From: Odontocerum albicorne
Taxonomy: Eukaryota; Arthropoda; Insecta; Trichoptera; Odontoceridae
Direction: 5' to 3'
NCBI GenBank assembly: GCA_949825065.1
Contig: OX463852.1
Location: 11,249,665-11,313,664, forward strand
DNA length: 64,000 nucleotides
Shown here piece after piece: positions 41,717 through 52,089 of this stretch (the first letter of the stretch is position 1; the number at the start of each line of letters is the position of its first letter). The position numbers and the translations under genes were made by a program. The notes under the pieces were generated by a model. That model was not told the origin of the DNA. It worked only from the letters and a program-made list of their open reading frames with translations, and did no database searches.

Positions 41717-42596
41717 CAGGGCTGTGGAGTCGGATGAAAATTTACCGACTCCGACTCCGGCTTTATTTTATACTCCGACACCGACTCCGACTCCGACTCC
41801 GACTCCGACTCCAACTCTTGACTCTGACTTCAATTTTTATTTTATTTTATAATTTACTGCGTCTACCTAATGTATTTATATTGACTTATTAATAATGGAT
41901 ACAGGTATAAATTAAAAATTAATTATATTCGTATACAAATGAAACAATTTTATAAAAAAATATATAAACAATACGCATTAAGCAATATCTTCACACAAAA
42001 ATAATATTAAAAATATATATTAATATTTAAAAAAGAATTAAATGAAACTTTTAAAATAATTAGAAAAAAATAAGAAAACACTTTAAAATAAAATAAAAAG
42101 GTTGCTTCATTTGTTTTCATACGTTAACTAAATCTTATTAATATTGTTTATTATTATTTTGATTCAATATTGAATAGAACACAAGATAAGATTTTGAAAG
42201 TAAATATACTTTTTGAAAGTAATATATAAATCTTATTTCCTATTCGTGGTCTAAATGGAATTAGATCTCAAAATAAGTCAGGATTTATGGAAGCTCTTAA
42301 CTTGTGTAGGTGGTAAGTGAAGGCCGTGACGGTCAGCGCTGAATCTTGAATAATTTCAGGATATCGCAGTATTGCTGTTTTTATATCTAATTTTGTAAAA
42401 ACTGTAAACTGAACGTAATCCCCTTTTGGGGTTTATTGCGATTATAAAAGTCTGCATAGTATCAGGCATGAAACGATGAGAGGTTAACTAGTTAACACAT
42501 ACCGTAACGTTATTCATTAAAGAAAATGTTAAAATAATTAAACGGAGTCGGAGTCGGTCGATTTTTTCCGACTCCGACTCCGACTCCACAGCCCTG
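41717..42596. mobile_element. Nonautonomous hAT element with 8-bp target duplication
   Basis: 880 bp. Starts CAGGGCTGTGGAGTCGGATG and ends with the complement (CTCCACAGCCCTG). It is flanked on both sides by AGGTTAAC (41709-41716 and 42597-42604), the 8-bp duplication expected of hAT elements. Both subterminal regions hold runs of the hexamer GACTCC in complementary orientation. The interior is very AT-rich and has no transposase frame. Confidence 0.93.
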
Positions 42597-42604
42597 AGGT
42601 TAAC

Positions 42605-43077
42605 TTATCTTCTTGGGAACAAGCATAAAAGCGCCTCAAAATTTCCTTTGGTTGCGCATTGTAGCAGCACGTTAGTGAGCCGAGCGTATACATGACACTG
42701 CTCTTGAGGTGACAGTGTCGAAAGAAATACAAAATATAGGATATAAAGCATGTAATTCAGGAAAATTGAAGCACGTTACCTAGTTTCACGAATCCAAATT
42801 TTGATATGCCTATTAATTAAAAAAAATACGTGTGTTGTCCGCGAGCCTTTACCCAATACAGGTTTTGCCACGCAACTCAAAAAGGTTGGCTATCCTTGGT
42901 CTATAGCATAAAATGGGCTTTCTCCGAAGTGTTGGATTCTTTTGATAAATGTTACAACGAAAGAAAGACACCCTTGGAGTGACTCCAGTCACTAAACGGT
43001 ACTGTGTAAATTGTTTGAAGGAGGATACGGGAAGAAACCGACTAAAATAGTGTATTATTTTCGTTAAATACCTTGTA
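42605..43077. other. No recognised gene
   Basis: 42840-42905 (TTTTGCCACGCAACTCAAAA, GGTTGGCTATCC) again resembles a hAT-like end, without a partner I can prove. Confidence 0.35.
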
Positions 43078-43258
43078 TACAATACGGGATAATTGCCACG
43101 TGGCAATCTCTACCAACCAACCAGAAATATGTTAAAGTGGCTTTAAGTGAAAAACAGACTAGATTTTTTTTAAATAATTTAAACTCCAACGGGAATCGAA
43201 CCTGTAATTTTCGGGTTAAAAAACATGCATCTTACCAACTAGGACACGGAGGTATTCA
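43078..43258 (-). mobile_element. SINE-A, reverse copy
   Basis: It contains the perfect palindrome ATTGCCACGTGGCAAT (43094-43109) of the LINE-derived tail, then AGTGAAAAACAGACTAG, CCAACGGGAATCGAACC and the head complement CTTACCAACTAGGACACGGA. Confidence 0.8.
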
Positions 43259-43296
43259 ATTATTATGTATTTTCAAAGCTGTGCGATGAACTTAAA

Positions 43297-43635
43297 AATT
43301 AATAGGGATGAGCTTTATATGTTAGTTATACTCGTATAAGATAAATTAATAGGGATGAGCTTTATATGTTAGTTATACTCGTATACGATAAATTAATAGG
43401 GATGAGCTTTATATGTTAGTTATACTCCTATACGATAAATTAATAGGGATGAGCTTTATACGAGTATGTTAGTTATACTCGTATACAATAAATTAATAGG
43501 GATGAGCTTTATATGTTAGTTATACTTGTATACAATAAATTAATAGGGATGAGCTTTATATGTTAGTTATACTCGTATACAATACATTAATAGGGATGAG
43601 CTTTATATGTTAGTTATAATCGTATACAATAAATT
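43297..43635. repeat. 47-bp satellite, seven units
   Basis: Unit AATTAATAGGGATGAGCTTT followed by ATATGTTAGTTATACTCGTA and TACRATA. One unit (from 43438) is 53 bp because CGAGTA is added after TTTATA; all other units lack it. Confidence 0.95.
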
Positions 43636-43929
43636 TAGTGTCGATCGATCCAACGAATTGATGAAAAATAATATTTTATTTTGTCAATTTTAATCACATT
43701 TTGTCTCTTTATGCGTAATGTGATAACGTTAAGCAATGAAGGTGTCTCGTATTGCGTTTCTTTAAAACCACTGCATTCTATCGCGATGAGAAATGGGATT
43801 CCGTTACTGCACATAATCAGTCAACATTACATATTAATCATCGTGAGACCGAGTGCCAATTATTGACTATGAAAACATTCTTGTTTGTGTTCCCCCCTGG
43901 TATCACCGAACCGTTTATGCGCTTCTGAT

Positions 43930-44060
43930 GTTACAAACAGCGTCTTGTTTGTGCTCCCTGATGATGAGGTGCAAACCTTGAAACCGGCAGGGTTATACCG
44001 TTATATAAAGTAGAATAAACAGTGCTAGACTATACAAATTACAATGTAATTTATCGAAAC
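43930..44060 (+). mobile_element. PLE pseudo-LTR, single arm
   Basis: GTCTTGTTTGTGCTCCCTGA, GAAACCGGCAGGGTTATACC, AGAATAAACAGTGCTAGAC and AAATTACAATG, matching the right arms at 50410-50520 and 59255-59362. The adjacent RT fragment (44160-44400) ties this repeat to Penelope-like elements. Confidence 0.7.
43944..44020 (+). ncRNA. Hammerhead-like ribozyme core (candidate)
   Basis: CTGATGA at 43958-43964, a short stem-loop (AGGT-GCAA-ACCTT), GAAA at 43980-43983, and then CGGCA...TACCG, which can pair imperfectly before GTT. Flanking TTGTTTGTGCTCC and GTAGAATAAAC can pair as stem I. Penelope-like elements are known to carry minimal hammerheads in their pseudo-LTRs. The stems here are imperfect (a bulge next to the core in stem III, a weak first pair in stem II), so activity is unproven. 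Confidence 0.35.
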
Positions 44061-44159
44061 CACAGGTCATATGGGTACCTATATTGTGCATGTGTTATTT
44101 GGCTAAGCCATATATAATAGTTGAAGTATTTGTGGATTCATTATACACAAATTCTTTTA

Positions 44160-44400
44160 ACAATTTTGGTTCATGATGGAGTTACAATGTTGAAGGACGG
44201 ATTTTACTTTAGTCTGTAGTGAATTTAAAGGGCTGGTTTTTAATAGTTGAAATTTATTGTTATCCAAAAAATCTATGACTTTTACGTCATAATCCTTCCT
44301 TTGAAATATAACTATGGATTCACCTTTGTCTGCCTTGGTTAATGTTAAATTATTGTCTTTAAACCTCTACAGTGTTAATGCCTTAACTATACATCAAATA
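44160..44400 (-). pseudogene. Penelope-like element reverse transcriptase, N-terminal fragment
   Basis: The reverse strand from 44360 keeps one frame open for more than 65 codons: LTLTKADKGESIVIFQRKDY, then DVKVIDFLDNNKFQLLKTSP and KVKSVLQHCNSIMNQN. The TKADKG-S-VI signature followed by K-DY and a D/N-rich turn is characteristic of the start of the Penelope-like RT domain. Upstream in the same frame IVKALTL-RF is readable with one stop. The same stretch (AGTTAAGGCATTAACACTGT) forms the outer arm of the fold-back repeats at 50.5, 58.15 and 59.1 kb. The catalytic RT motifs and the GIY-YIG domain are absent. The 3' limit is truncation, near 44160. Confidence 0.75.
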
Positions 44401-44914
44401 ACAGATTAATGAAAAGCTTCTTGTATTTGTACTTTGTAGAATAGCATGTTTAATTATTGACCATAATTGGCCACAATTGACGTAATAAAAGAGTACGTTT
44501 TATTTTTCTACCCCGGACATTGATTTATCGTTGCACAATTTATTGATTCTTTGACCCCAGAGCATTTGCCAACAGAACACAACGTCCAAAATAAAACTCG
44601 TTGAATATGTCGTTGTTCTGTCGACAATTTGATCGCAATGCAATTTATTCGATGACATGTATGTTAACGTAAATAAAAGAGTACTGCGCAATATAAAGAA
44701 TGATGGTGCAATTGATCTCTAACGTATAGCTGTTGTTAGTAATTCCAGGGTCAGAAAACTATTAATCACAGTCGATTATTGTGTTTTTACACTGTCATAG
44801 GCGTGGCATAGCAGAGTCGTTTCGTCAATTTATGCCAACTATATGTATTATGCCATATACCCGAATTCATAGCCCGGCCTAAATACTAAATTTGAACCTT
44901 AAATACTTATGATT
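44401..44914. other. No recognised feature
   Basis: No further PLE coding sequence or other repeat recognised here. Confidence 0.4.
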
Positions 44915-45118
44915 TGTATTGTACAATATTACACTTAAGTTATATACAGTACAACCTGAAGAGCTGATTGTCGAGTTGCGATCTCTTCAAAGCGTTTAAA
45001 CAAATCTTAAGCGAACACCAGACTGAAACCGTTTGGTTTTGGGTACCAACAGGAATCAAACCCACAATTCACGGGCTAGAAGACAAGCGTCTTACCACCT
45101 AGGCTACATGGACTCGGA
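44915..45118 (-). mobile_element. SINE-A, reverse copy
   Basis: ATACAGTACAACCTGAAGAG, GCGATCTCTTCAAAGCG, ATCTTAAGCGAACACCAGAC, CCAACAGGAATCAAACCC and CTTACCACCTAGGCTACATG mark tail, body and head. Confidence 0.75.
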
Positions 45119-45364
45119 TCTCATACACTCCAAACATTGAAGTCAGATAATAAAACTACGTGGCTCCCTTATTTAAAGCAGCTACATACAGCTATTTATA
45201 TAAAAATCAACTTTTAATTTCATCTTTACTATAAGAACACTTAAGTGTCGTTTATTTTGTTAGAAATAAATAACACTGGGTGCCAAAAATAACACTATAC
45301 ACCATACTTTTTGCATACAAGAATACCCCATCATATCTCATAGCGTAGTTTTATTGTTATATTG

Positions 45365-45662
45365 TAGTACAATTTTTTCTAGCCCCGGGGTTATAGGTTC
45401 GTTTCCCACTGGTACCTATTGTTTGAAAAACTTCCTAGTTTTGTTTTTACTTAAAGCATCTTTAACATATATCTGATTGGATGGAAGAGATTGCCACATG
45501 ACAGTACATTCATCAGATTTTTACTGTACAACGGTAGTGTAATACAATATAATATAAGTCTTTAAACATGTTTCTGGCTGACGTAGAAAGAAACAGCGAC
45601 ACAGCAATAAGCTCGCCATGTTGTTCTGTGTACAACGGAAGTATTATAATACAATACGACTG
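45365..45662 (+). mobile_element. SINE-A forward copy followed by a second tail
   Basis: Copy at 45375-45560 (GGTTCGTTTCCCACTGGTAC, TTTTTACTTAAAGCATCTTT, GAGATTGCCACATGACAGTA). A second isolated tail lies at 45598-45660 (AGCAATAAGCTCGCCATGTT, AACGGAAGTATTATAATACA). Confidence 0.7.
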
Positions 45663-46049
45663 GAAACAAAGAAATATAACAATAAGACGCTGTTTAATGC
45701 TTATTTTTTTGCTGTCTTTATCATTATTGGCGTAAAATTGTTTGCCATTACCCGTTGTTGATGATATGAATTATGCCAGTTATTGTGACATACGAGAATA
45801 TTACGCATCCTGTTATTGTGGTATATAATTAGTTTTAGCTTGCTTGTGATAGATTGAATAGGTAAAGTAGAATATGGTACATTATTGCATGACCTAGGAA
45901 CAGCACGGAGTTGTGATAGGTTAGTATTTTATTAACAGTGTGATATGTGTACTGCTAAATACAACTCTTTCTAATGTGTGCACTATCGCTCCCTGGGGGC
46001 GCTTAAAACCCCTTTAGGGATTGGTGATTGGTCATTTTTTGTCAAGATT
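45663..46049. other. No recognised feature
   Basis: AT-rich spacer. Confidence 0.4.
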
Positions 46050-46510
46050 GTCCACAGCAGCATTTTGTTGCCATCTTTTGTATTGGTATTTGAAGTAGTA
46101 TTTGACGTTTGGGAGTGAAACGACGTTGAAAAATTGCAGTAGTTGAATGAATGCTGTGGAAATGCGTGCACTGTGAATAATACATGGGGTGACAAAGTAT
46201 GATAGAGTATGAAATATAGTGATAAGGGATGAATGTGAATTTAAGGACGATGTGTTGAGTAAGATGCAGAAAATCACTCAGGGATGGTTTGAGCTTGTTG
46301 GACAAATGAATAAAGAAAGACTAGCAAAACAAATATACAGTGTAAATGTCAGTGGAAGACGTGGCAGAGGAAGACCATGTAAATTATAGTTGGATCAAGT
46401 AAATTATACTTGGAAAGGTGTTGTATGAGAATATGTATGAAAGAAAAATCTGGCGCTGTCCTCTGCCTACCTTGACAGGAAAATGGTGTGATGGTATGAA
46501 TGTAACTATA
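46050..46510 (+). mobile_element. LINE-R 3' end copy
   Basis: Blocks decayed from VHSSILLPSFVLV, NAVEMRAL, RDECEFKDDVLSKMQKITQ and NKERLAKQIYSVNVSGRRGRGRP, then the tail with GCCTACCTTGACAGGAAAATG. A deletion removes part of the MRRCMDVEE segment. Confidence 0.75.
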
Positions 46511-46574
46511 AGTACAAATTTGTATGGTCTTTATTGAAATATTTTTTAAATGATCTACGTAAAATAAACCGTTA

Positions 46575-46685
46575 ATAAACTTACGACTTCGTGGTCTAAA
46601 CGGTAATACGCTAGTTCTCGACCCGGGGTTTTAAGGTTTGATTATCTAAAGCGAGAGTCCTGGTCTGGTTAGGAGTTCATTAGAT
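46575..46685 (+). mobile_element. SINE-A head fragment
   Basis: ACGACTTCGTGGTCTAAACG and AGTCCTGGTCTGGTTAG. It has no tail. Confidence 0.5.
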
Positions 46686-46867
46686 TATTGTTTTCGATAA
46701 TATTACTGACACGTACGACGGCGGGCGAGTCGAGTGCCTACTTTAGTGCTTCCTTAAATCTCGATTAACGGGACCAAAGACAGTTTTCTCTAAGTACTGT
46801 CACATCATCAATACGGATATGTTGAAGAGTCGAATACTGAATGAATCTTATTTGATAATGAAGGAAC

Positions 46868-47062
46868 AACGACCTCCGTGACCTAGTTGGTATGAATTTT
46901 GACTTCCAGCCAGGAGGTTGCGGATTCGATTCTCGTTGAAACCCAGATTTTTTAAAAAGGATTCCAGTCTGATTTTCTATTAAGGTCTTTCTGGTTGACT
47001 GGACAATAAATCCGTCAACAAAGTCGCCAGGTTGTACTGTATACAACGAAAGTCTAATAATA
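46868..47062 (+). mobile_element. SINE-A forward copy
   Basis: GACCTCCGTGACCTAGTTGG, the B box GGATTCGATTC, GGATTCCAGTCTGATTTTCT and CGCCAGGTTGTACTGTATAC-AACGAAAGT. The hairpin part of the tail is rearranged (ACAATAAATCCGTCAACAAAG). Confidence 0.8.
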
Positions 47063-47793
47063 AAAAAAACAGCTTTTACAATAGAAAATATGTGAAAACG
47101 TATAATTCTCAGGTAATTATTATTTTTTAACTCAGACCTATTCTTATTTATTTAATTCAATCTATTTTGGTTCCCTGTTTGGCCACCTTAATTGCTTTTT
47201 GGGTGCCAGCGTCAACTCACTGTGCGTTTCATTTTCAGATAAAAAAATTACTAATGAGTTTCAAAGAATGCGGTGTTTTGTACAAAACAAATCTCTTATT
47301 GAAAGAAAAAATGGCTTTTTTCCTTGATAAGAAATATTCTCACTATTTCTAATGATATATCACAAGGAAGCGTCATGAAAGCATACCTTGTCAGAATCGA
47401 TAATGTTTCATACTGGATTTAAAAAATGAAATCAGTTGAAATTGCTATCAAGAATGTATCAGATGGTGTCGAGTCGAGTGAAATATAGTAAAACGTTTTG
47501 CTGTGAATCGTTTTAGCTTCCTTCTATAAGAGGTTTACATTTTAAAACGAAACAATCAACTGAACGCGATTGAGAAGAGCTTTCAGTTATTTGAATATTG
47601 TTTTCATCGTTCATCATTCATGCTTTCTTCGTAACTGAACCATCTCAATGCACTTATCTTCAACTAAATCACTAATCGTCATTCAATCCGCGTTCTTTTC
47701 TAATAACCTCATTTCTTATTCTGTATTATTTGTTTTTCCACATCTTCAACGTAAAGCTCACATTTCTACCGGTTTTTTCATAATTATTTTGAC
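47063..47793. other. No gene recognised; probable LINE-derived flank near 47560-47793
   Basis: 47700-47793 resembles reverse-strand LINE-R subfamily 2 tails by its C/T-rich short-block structure, without firm motif support. It is the target of the insertion that follows. Confidence 0.35.
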
Positions 47794-48315
47794 ATGTTCA
47801 AGTTCTACTTCCTGAAATTCAGATCGGTAACAGGAGTCTTGTGTGACCCAAAAATGCCTATAAAACTGAAAAGAAAGGTATACCAGACTGTCGTTAGACC
47901 CGTAATTATGTATGGCTCAGAATGCTGGAATATGTACAGCTCCTACTCCAGGCAACTTAAAACAGCAGAAATGCGAATGCTTAGGTGGTCGGTAGGAGTA
48001 TCACTGAAAGATAAAATTAAGAGCTCACGCATTCGTGGTAGCCTGGGAGTCACTGACATAAATAGTAAGCGGGAAGAGCGACAGCTGAGATGGTACGGGC
48101 ACATAAGACGGAGACCACCAGACCATACTGTAAATCAGGCAATGTCTGTGGATCTTTCTCGACAGCCATCCAGAAGAAGACCAAAGAACTCCTGGATGAC
48201 TCAATGCTCCAAAATCCCGCAGAGAAACGGCCTAGATGAAAGCGACACCCAGAACCGAAGAGTATACAGCCTGAGAACGAGAAGAGCCGACCCCAACAGC
48301 CAACCTAAGCAATGA
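47794..48315 (+). pseudogene. RTE-like LINE C-terminal protein
   Basis: About 173 open codons. The first seven lie in the target duplication, so the Met is not the element's. Blocks: KLKRKVYQTVVRPVIMYGSE (residues 24-43), KTAEMRMLRWSVGVSLKDKI (56-75), SSRIRGSLGVTDINSK (77-92), RQLRWYGHIRRRPPD (96-110), RRRPKNSWMT (126-135), and the C-terminal NGLDESDTQNRR with RRADP. This is the RT-distal module of RTE-type LINEs (VRP-M-YGSE-W and RLRWYGH motifs). It stops at a natural C-terminus and is intact over its length. The RT core and endonuclease are absent because of 5' truncation. Confidence 0.85.
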
Positions 48316-48341
48316 GTTGGGACAGTGCCAGGAAGAAGAAG
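47813..48341 (+). mobile_element. 5'-truncated RTE-like LINE insertion, 19-bp target duplication
   Basis: ATGTTCAAGTTCTACTTCC at 47794-47812 is repeated with one change at 48342-48360 (ATGTTCAAGTTCTGCTTCC). The insert ends in GGAAGAAGAAG, a simple tail typical of RTE-clade elements. This is a clear target-primed insertion. Confidence 0.9.
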
Positions 48342-48360
48342 ATGTTCAAGTTCTGCTTCC

Positions 48361-49160
48361 ATAGTTTAATGTTCGAACAAGATTCCATTATAAGCATCCA
48401 ACTTTGCTTATCTTAAAATTGCTCCGGTCGGTAAACATATTTTATTATATCTATGATATATATTATCCACCATTGTTTTTCTGTTATTTTTCCTCCAATA
48501 TCACATTATAATCAAAATACGAACCTTTTTGTGGCAAAATTGTTATAAGTTATTTTATAAATTGTTACTAACTTGTTATTTTATAATTTTGATAAATAAC
48601 TTATGGTATATATCCATCTTACAAGATTATTATTCTTGAAAGAGTAGTTTAAAAAACAATAATTATATATACTTGTTTAAATAACTTTGGAGTCACTTTG
48701 TGGAACTCCATAATTAATATAAAATAAAAAAAATGTTTACTTTGTTTTCTTTATTTGTTGTAAATCACTATGATTTTCAACACTCGTGTCTCATTTATTC
48801 TCTTCTCTGTTTTTAACCGTATTCCTCTAAGTACCATAAACAACAAATAGTATACCATAGATACTTTTACACTATTTTATCGTGAACAACACACATCATG
48901 GTGTAATTAATACATACAAACATGCAGTTCTTGACAACTCTTCCGATGATGACACAGCGAGTGTTGAAATACGTTGTGATTTGCAATAAAGTGGAATAAA
49001 ACAAACCAACCATGATTTAATTTAACAGTTGGTATAGAAAACAAGATAAGAATCTACAAATAAAAAAACACGTGTAAAAACTATTATGATATTTTGTAGT
49101 TTAATTTAAAGCTGCTATTACATTTTATACATTAAATGCTTATTAGAAGGAATGCTTTTC
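48361..49160. other. AT-rich stretch upstream of the 5S pair
   Basis: No supported frame. The segment before 49161 lacks the GAAGGCAG-T-TATC spacer motif found upstream of other 5S copies. Confidence 0.45.
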
Positions 49161-49279
49161 GCCAACGACCATACTACGTTGAATGCACCGGTTCTCGTCC
49201 GATCACCGAAGTTAAGCAACATTGGGCGCGGTCAGTACTTGGATGGGTGACCGCTTGGGAACACCGCGTGTCGTTGGCT
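49161..49279 (+). rRNA. 5S rRNA gene
   Basis: 119 nt, full-length and arthropod-like. The ends GCCAACGAC and GTCGTTGGCT pair as helix I. Internal control region: box A GTTAAGCAACATTGGGC near +50, box C TGGATGGGTGACCGCTTGGG near +80. Consensus helix elements ACCGGTTCTCGTCCGATCAC and CCGCGTGTCG are intact. A T run follows immediately. It looks functional in sequence, though its upstream flank differs from its neighbour's. Confidence 0.92.
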
Positions 49280-49280
49280 C

Positions 49281-49285
49281 TTTTT
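49281..49285 (+). terminator. Pol III T-run after 5S copy 1
   Basis: Five T residues two bases after the gene. Confidence 0.6.
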
Positions 49286-49370
49286 ATATTGTTCTATTTC
49301 TTTTTGAACCCTTTTTATGTGATACTTAGTTAGTATATTGCTGAAGAACTAGACTGAAGGCAGGTCTATC

Positions 49371-49488
49371 GTCAACGTCCATACCACGTTGAATACACCG
49401 GTTCTCGTCCGATCACCGAAGTTAAGCAACATTGGCCGCGGTCAATACTTGGATGGGTGACCGCTTGGAACACCGCGTGTCGTTGGCT
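49371..49488 (+). rRNA. 5S rRNA, second tandem copy, slightly degenerate
   Basis: 118 nt, starting 210 bp after copy 1. It has a single-base loss (CTTGGAACACC) and changes at GGCCGCGGTCAATAC and at the helix I start (GTCAACGTCC). The upstream spacer ends GAAGGCAGGTCTATC, like the copy at 15691. It may be a pseudogene. Confidence 0.85.
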
Positions 49489-49592
49489 CTCTGTTTTTAA
49501 ATATTTTATTGTCATTTTCGCAATTTAAAGTTTTACTATTTTTTAAATACATTTTGAGGGTTTAGTTGTTATTCGTATTAGTTGTATGAGGT

Positions 49593-49985
49593 CTTTCGAA
49601 GTGTTCTACTGCGTGGCCTCTCTATATTCCTATTTCGGAGTGTTCTAATTCATGGTCTATCTTTATTCATATTTCGGAGTGTTCTACTGCGTGGTCTGTC
49701 TTTATTCATATTTCGGAGTGTTGTACTGCGTGGTCTGTCTTTATTCATATTTCGGAGTGTTGTACTGCGTGGTCTGTCTTTATTCCTATTTCGGAGTGTT
49801 GTACTGCGTGGTCTGTCTTTATTCCTATTTCGGAGTGTTGTACTGCGTGGTCTGTCTTTATTCCTATTTCGGAGTGTTGTACTGCGTGGTCTGTCTTTAT
49901 TCATATTTCGAAGTGTTGTACTGCGTGGTCTGTCTTTATTCCTATTTCGGAGTGTTGTACTGCGTGGTCTGTCTTTATTCATACT
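49593..49985. repeat. 39-bp satellite, about ten units
   Basis: Unit TCGGAGTGTTGTACTGCGTG plus GTCTGTCTTTATTCCTATT. The first two units are more diverged. A 13-codon periodicity leaves frames open on both strands (VVCLYSYFGVLYC and so on); these are not genes. Confidence 0.95.
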
Positions 49986-50009
49986 TTTAGAGAAAAAGTG
50001 AATCTTATT

Positions 50010-50205
50010 GTTATTGTATTACACAACATGGTGATTTGTCGTCGTATGACAGCTCTTCCAACCAAACAGAAATATGGTTAATACGCTTTAAGTAAAAACA
50101 AATAAGAGATCTTTAAAAAAAATAGATACCAGTGGGAATTGAACCCGCAGTGTTGAAATATAGGTCTTACCAATAAGGTCATGGAAGTTGTCATTGTTAT
50201 ACAAT
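50010..50205 (-). mobile_element. SINE-A, reverse copy
   Basis: ATTGTATTACACAACATGG, AGCTCTTCCAACCAAACAGA, ACGCTTTAAGTAAAAAC, CCAGTGGGAATTGAACCC and CTTACCAATAAGGTCATGGA. Confidence 0.75.
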
Positions 50206-50575
50206 ATATAATATATATAAAAAAAGGATTTTCATAAATTGTAATTTTTTTTAGCCAAACACTGTTTATTTCATTTAAAAAAAACGTAAAACTCTACCGG
50301 TTTCAAGGTTTTTACCTCATTATCAAAGGACCACAAACAAGACTGAATTATGTTCGATCTGGTACCGACATACTCACTCGTCTAACGGTTAAACGTAATT
50401 CAGCCTTTTTTGTGCTCTCTTGATGATGAGGTGAATACTTTGAAACAGGTAAGGTTATACCGTTATACTCGTATAAAGTGGAATAAACAGTGTTTGATAA
50501 AACAAATTACAATGTATTTAAACCTCCACAGTGTTAATGCCTTAACTATAAATACTATTATATATTTATATAAAG
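50206..50575. mobile_element. PLE fold-back (two pseudo-LTR arms)
   Basis: The left arm (about 50238-50340, GCCAAACACTGTTTATTTCA, ACTCTACCGGTTTCAAGG) is the reverse complement of the right arm (about 50405-50520). The right arm continues into ACCTCCACAGTGTTAATGCC, complementary to the frame upstream of the PLE RT fragment. A central 60 bp is unique. In the right arm CTCGTA is added at 50466-50473 relative to the 43.9-kb copy. Confidence 0.8.
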
Positions 50576-51084
50576 AGATTCCACCAAGAGCTGACGGAAG
50601 AAAAATGTAATATTCAACTCCTCCAAGGCTAGGCATGTATATTTATGTCTATCGTTAATGTTGTTACGTAAAAAACTTAAATAAAATTATATAAATATAC
50701 AAGTTCCTCTTAATAATATTTATTACCGCAGCAATAATATGGAATAGTGATTTCCTAGAAAAAAAAAACATCAGGCGAGACAAAAAAATCACCTTCAACT
50801 TATCTTTTGTAAAAAGCACCTTGAAAAATGTCTACATCAATAAAAGTTTTGCCAACGAGTCGGCGCCGAGAGCCGATAATTTGTCTAAACTATGGATTGT
50901 AAATTAGTTTGTTCTAATTCCATTAAAAAAGCTCGAGTCTAAAACGGCTTGTGTGTCAGAACCATCCTTCTAGACAGAGATTAAACTTTTCAGCGTAGAT
51001 AAAGCTTTTAGCCTATTTCACTGTACACTTTGAAATTTTATATATCACTTGCAATCTAAAATCATTAAACTATTTAATTTACTT
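50576..51084. other. No recognised feature
   Basis: AT-rich. Confidence 0.4.
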
Positions 51085-51990
51085 ACATATTCGACATTAA
51101 ATTTAAACTAGTCACATAATTAATCTAAAACTATTCACAAATTTAACATTGCGCTTAATATATCATATTCTTATGTTTAAATTGGTCACATAGTGAACCT
51201 TAAACTTAAATTAGTCACATATTTAATCTAAAAATTTAAACTAGTCACATATTGAACAATAAACTAAAGTTAGTTCCATTAAAAAATGAATTACATACGA
51301 CAATGTTTTACACAAAAGGCAGAGGGTTGATAAAAATAAATCTCCACAGCCGGACCACAGAGAATAAATCTCCACAGCCGGACCCAAAATCTCAGCTTCA
51401 TGGAAGAAAAATAATGTGTATGGTGGCGGGATCTTCGTGGTATTATTCATTTCGAGTTTTTAAACCGTACTAAAAAAGTACCATAAATGCAGATTCATAG
51501 TCCAGCAGCTATAGCGTGTCCATCAAAGTTTAATCGAAAAGCGACCTGCGCTTGTCAATTGGAAACATGATGTTTTCCTCCATGGCTACACAAGACCTCC
51601 ATGGCAACACAAGACAACAGCAAGAGTACTACTCTGTTCTTCCCCACCCACCTTACTCACCTGACCTTGCAATATCCGATTATCATCTGTTTCGATCACT
51701 GTAAAACGCTTTGACGGAGAAAACTTTATCTAATGAAAACCAGGTTCGAGGGTTTGTCGAAATTTTTTACGTCAAAACCAGCGAAATTCTACTCAAAAAG
51801 TATCGAAGGGCTACATGATAAATGGCAATAGTTATTGAAAATGATGGCGAATATATCATTGATCAAGATATCATTGTAGTTTTTTTAAAATTAAAAGTGA
51901 TAAAGCAAAACGGAAGCTTTTTATGACTCAACTCAATAATTAGTCACATATTTAATCATAAACTTAAACTAGTCTATAAACTGTAAATTT
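51085..51990. repeat. Degenerate about 28-bp array split by an insertion
   Basis: Irregular units of AAACTTAAACTAGTCACATA run at 51085-51265 and resume at 51938-51990. The intervening sequence carries a mariner relic and a 26-bp local duplication (ATAAATCTCCACAGCCGGAC, near 51338-51384). Confidence 0.7.
51536..51900 (+). pseudogene. mariner transposase C-terminal relic
   Basis: Readable with frame changes: RPALVNWKHDVFLHGYTRPP (where the usual HHDNARPH has lost the catalytic Asp), then HPPYSPDLAISDYHLFRSL with the third Asp, a stop, NALTEKTLSNENQVRGFVEI, and VIENDGEYIID near the end. PYSPDLA-SDYHLF is diagnostic of mariner. It differs from both other mariner types in the window. No TIRs found. 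Confidence 0.75.
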
Positions 51991-52089
51991 AAATATCCAT
52001 CACAATAATACATATTGAAATACGTAAGTATTTTCTTTTTAAAATGTTTACAGGTTCATTTGTTGCAGTTCAATATAATTGAGACCATG

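Noticed and set aside
49582..50001. Frames of 110-139 codons with 13-residue repeats
   Set aside because: Artefact of the 39-bp satellite; both strands are open at once.
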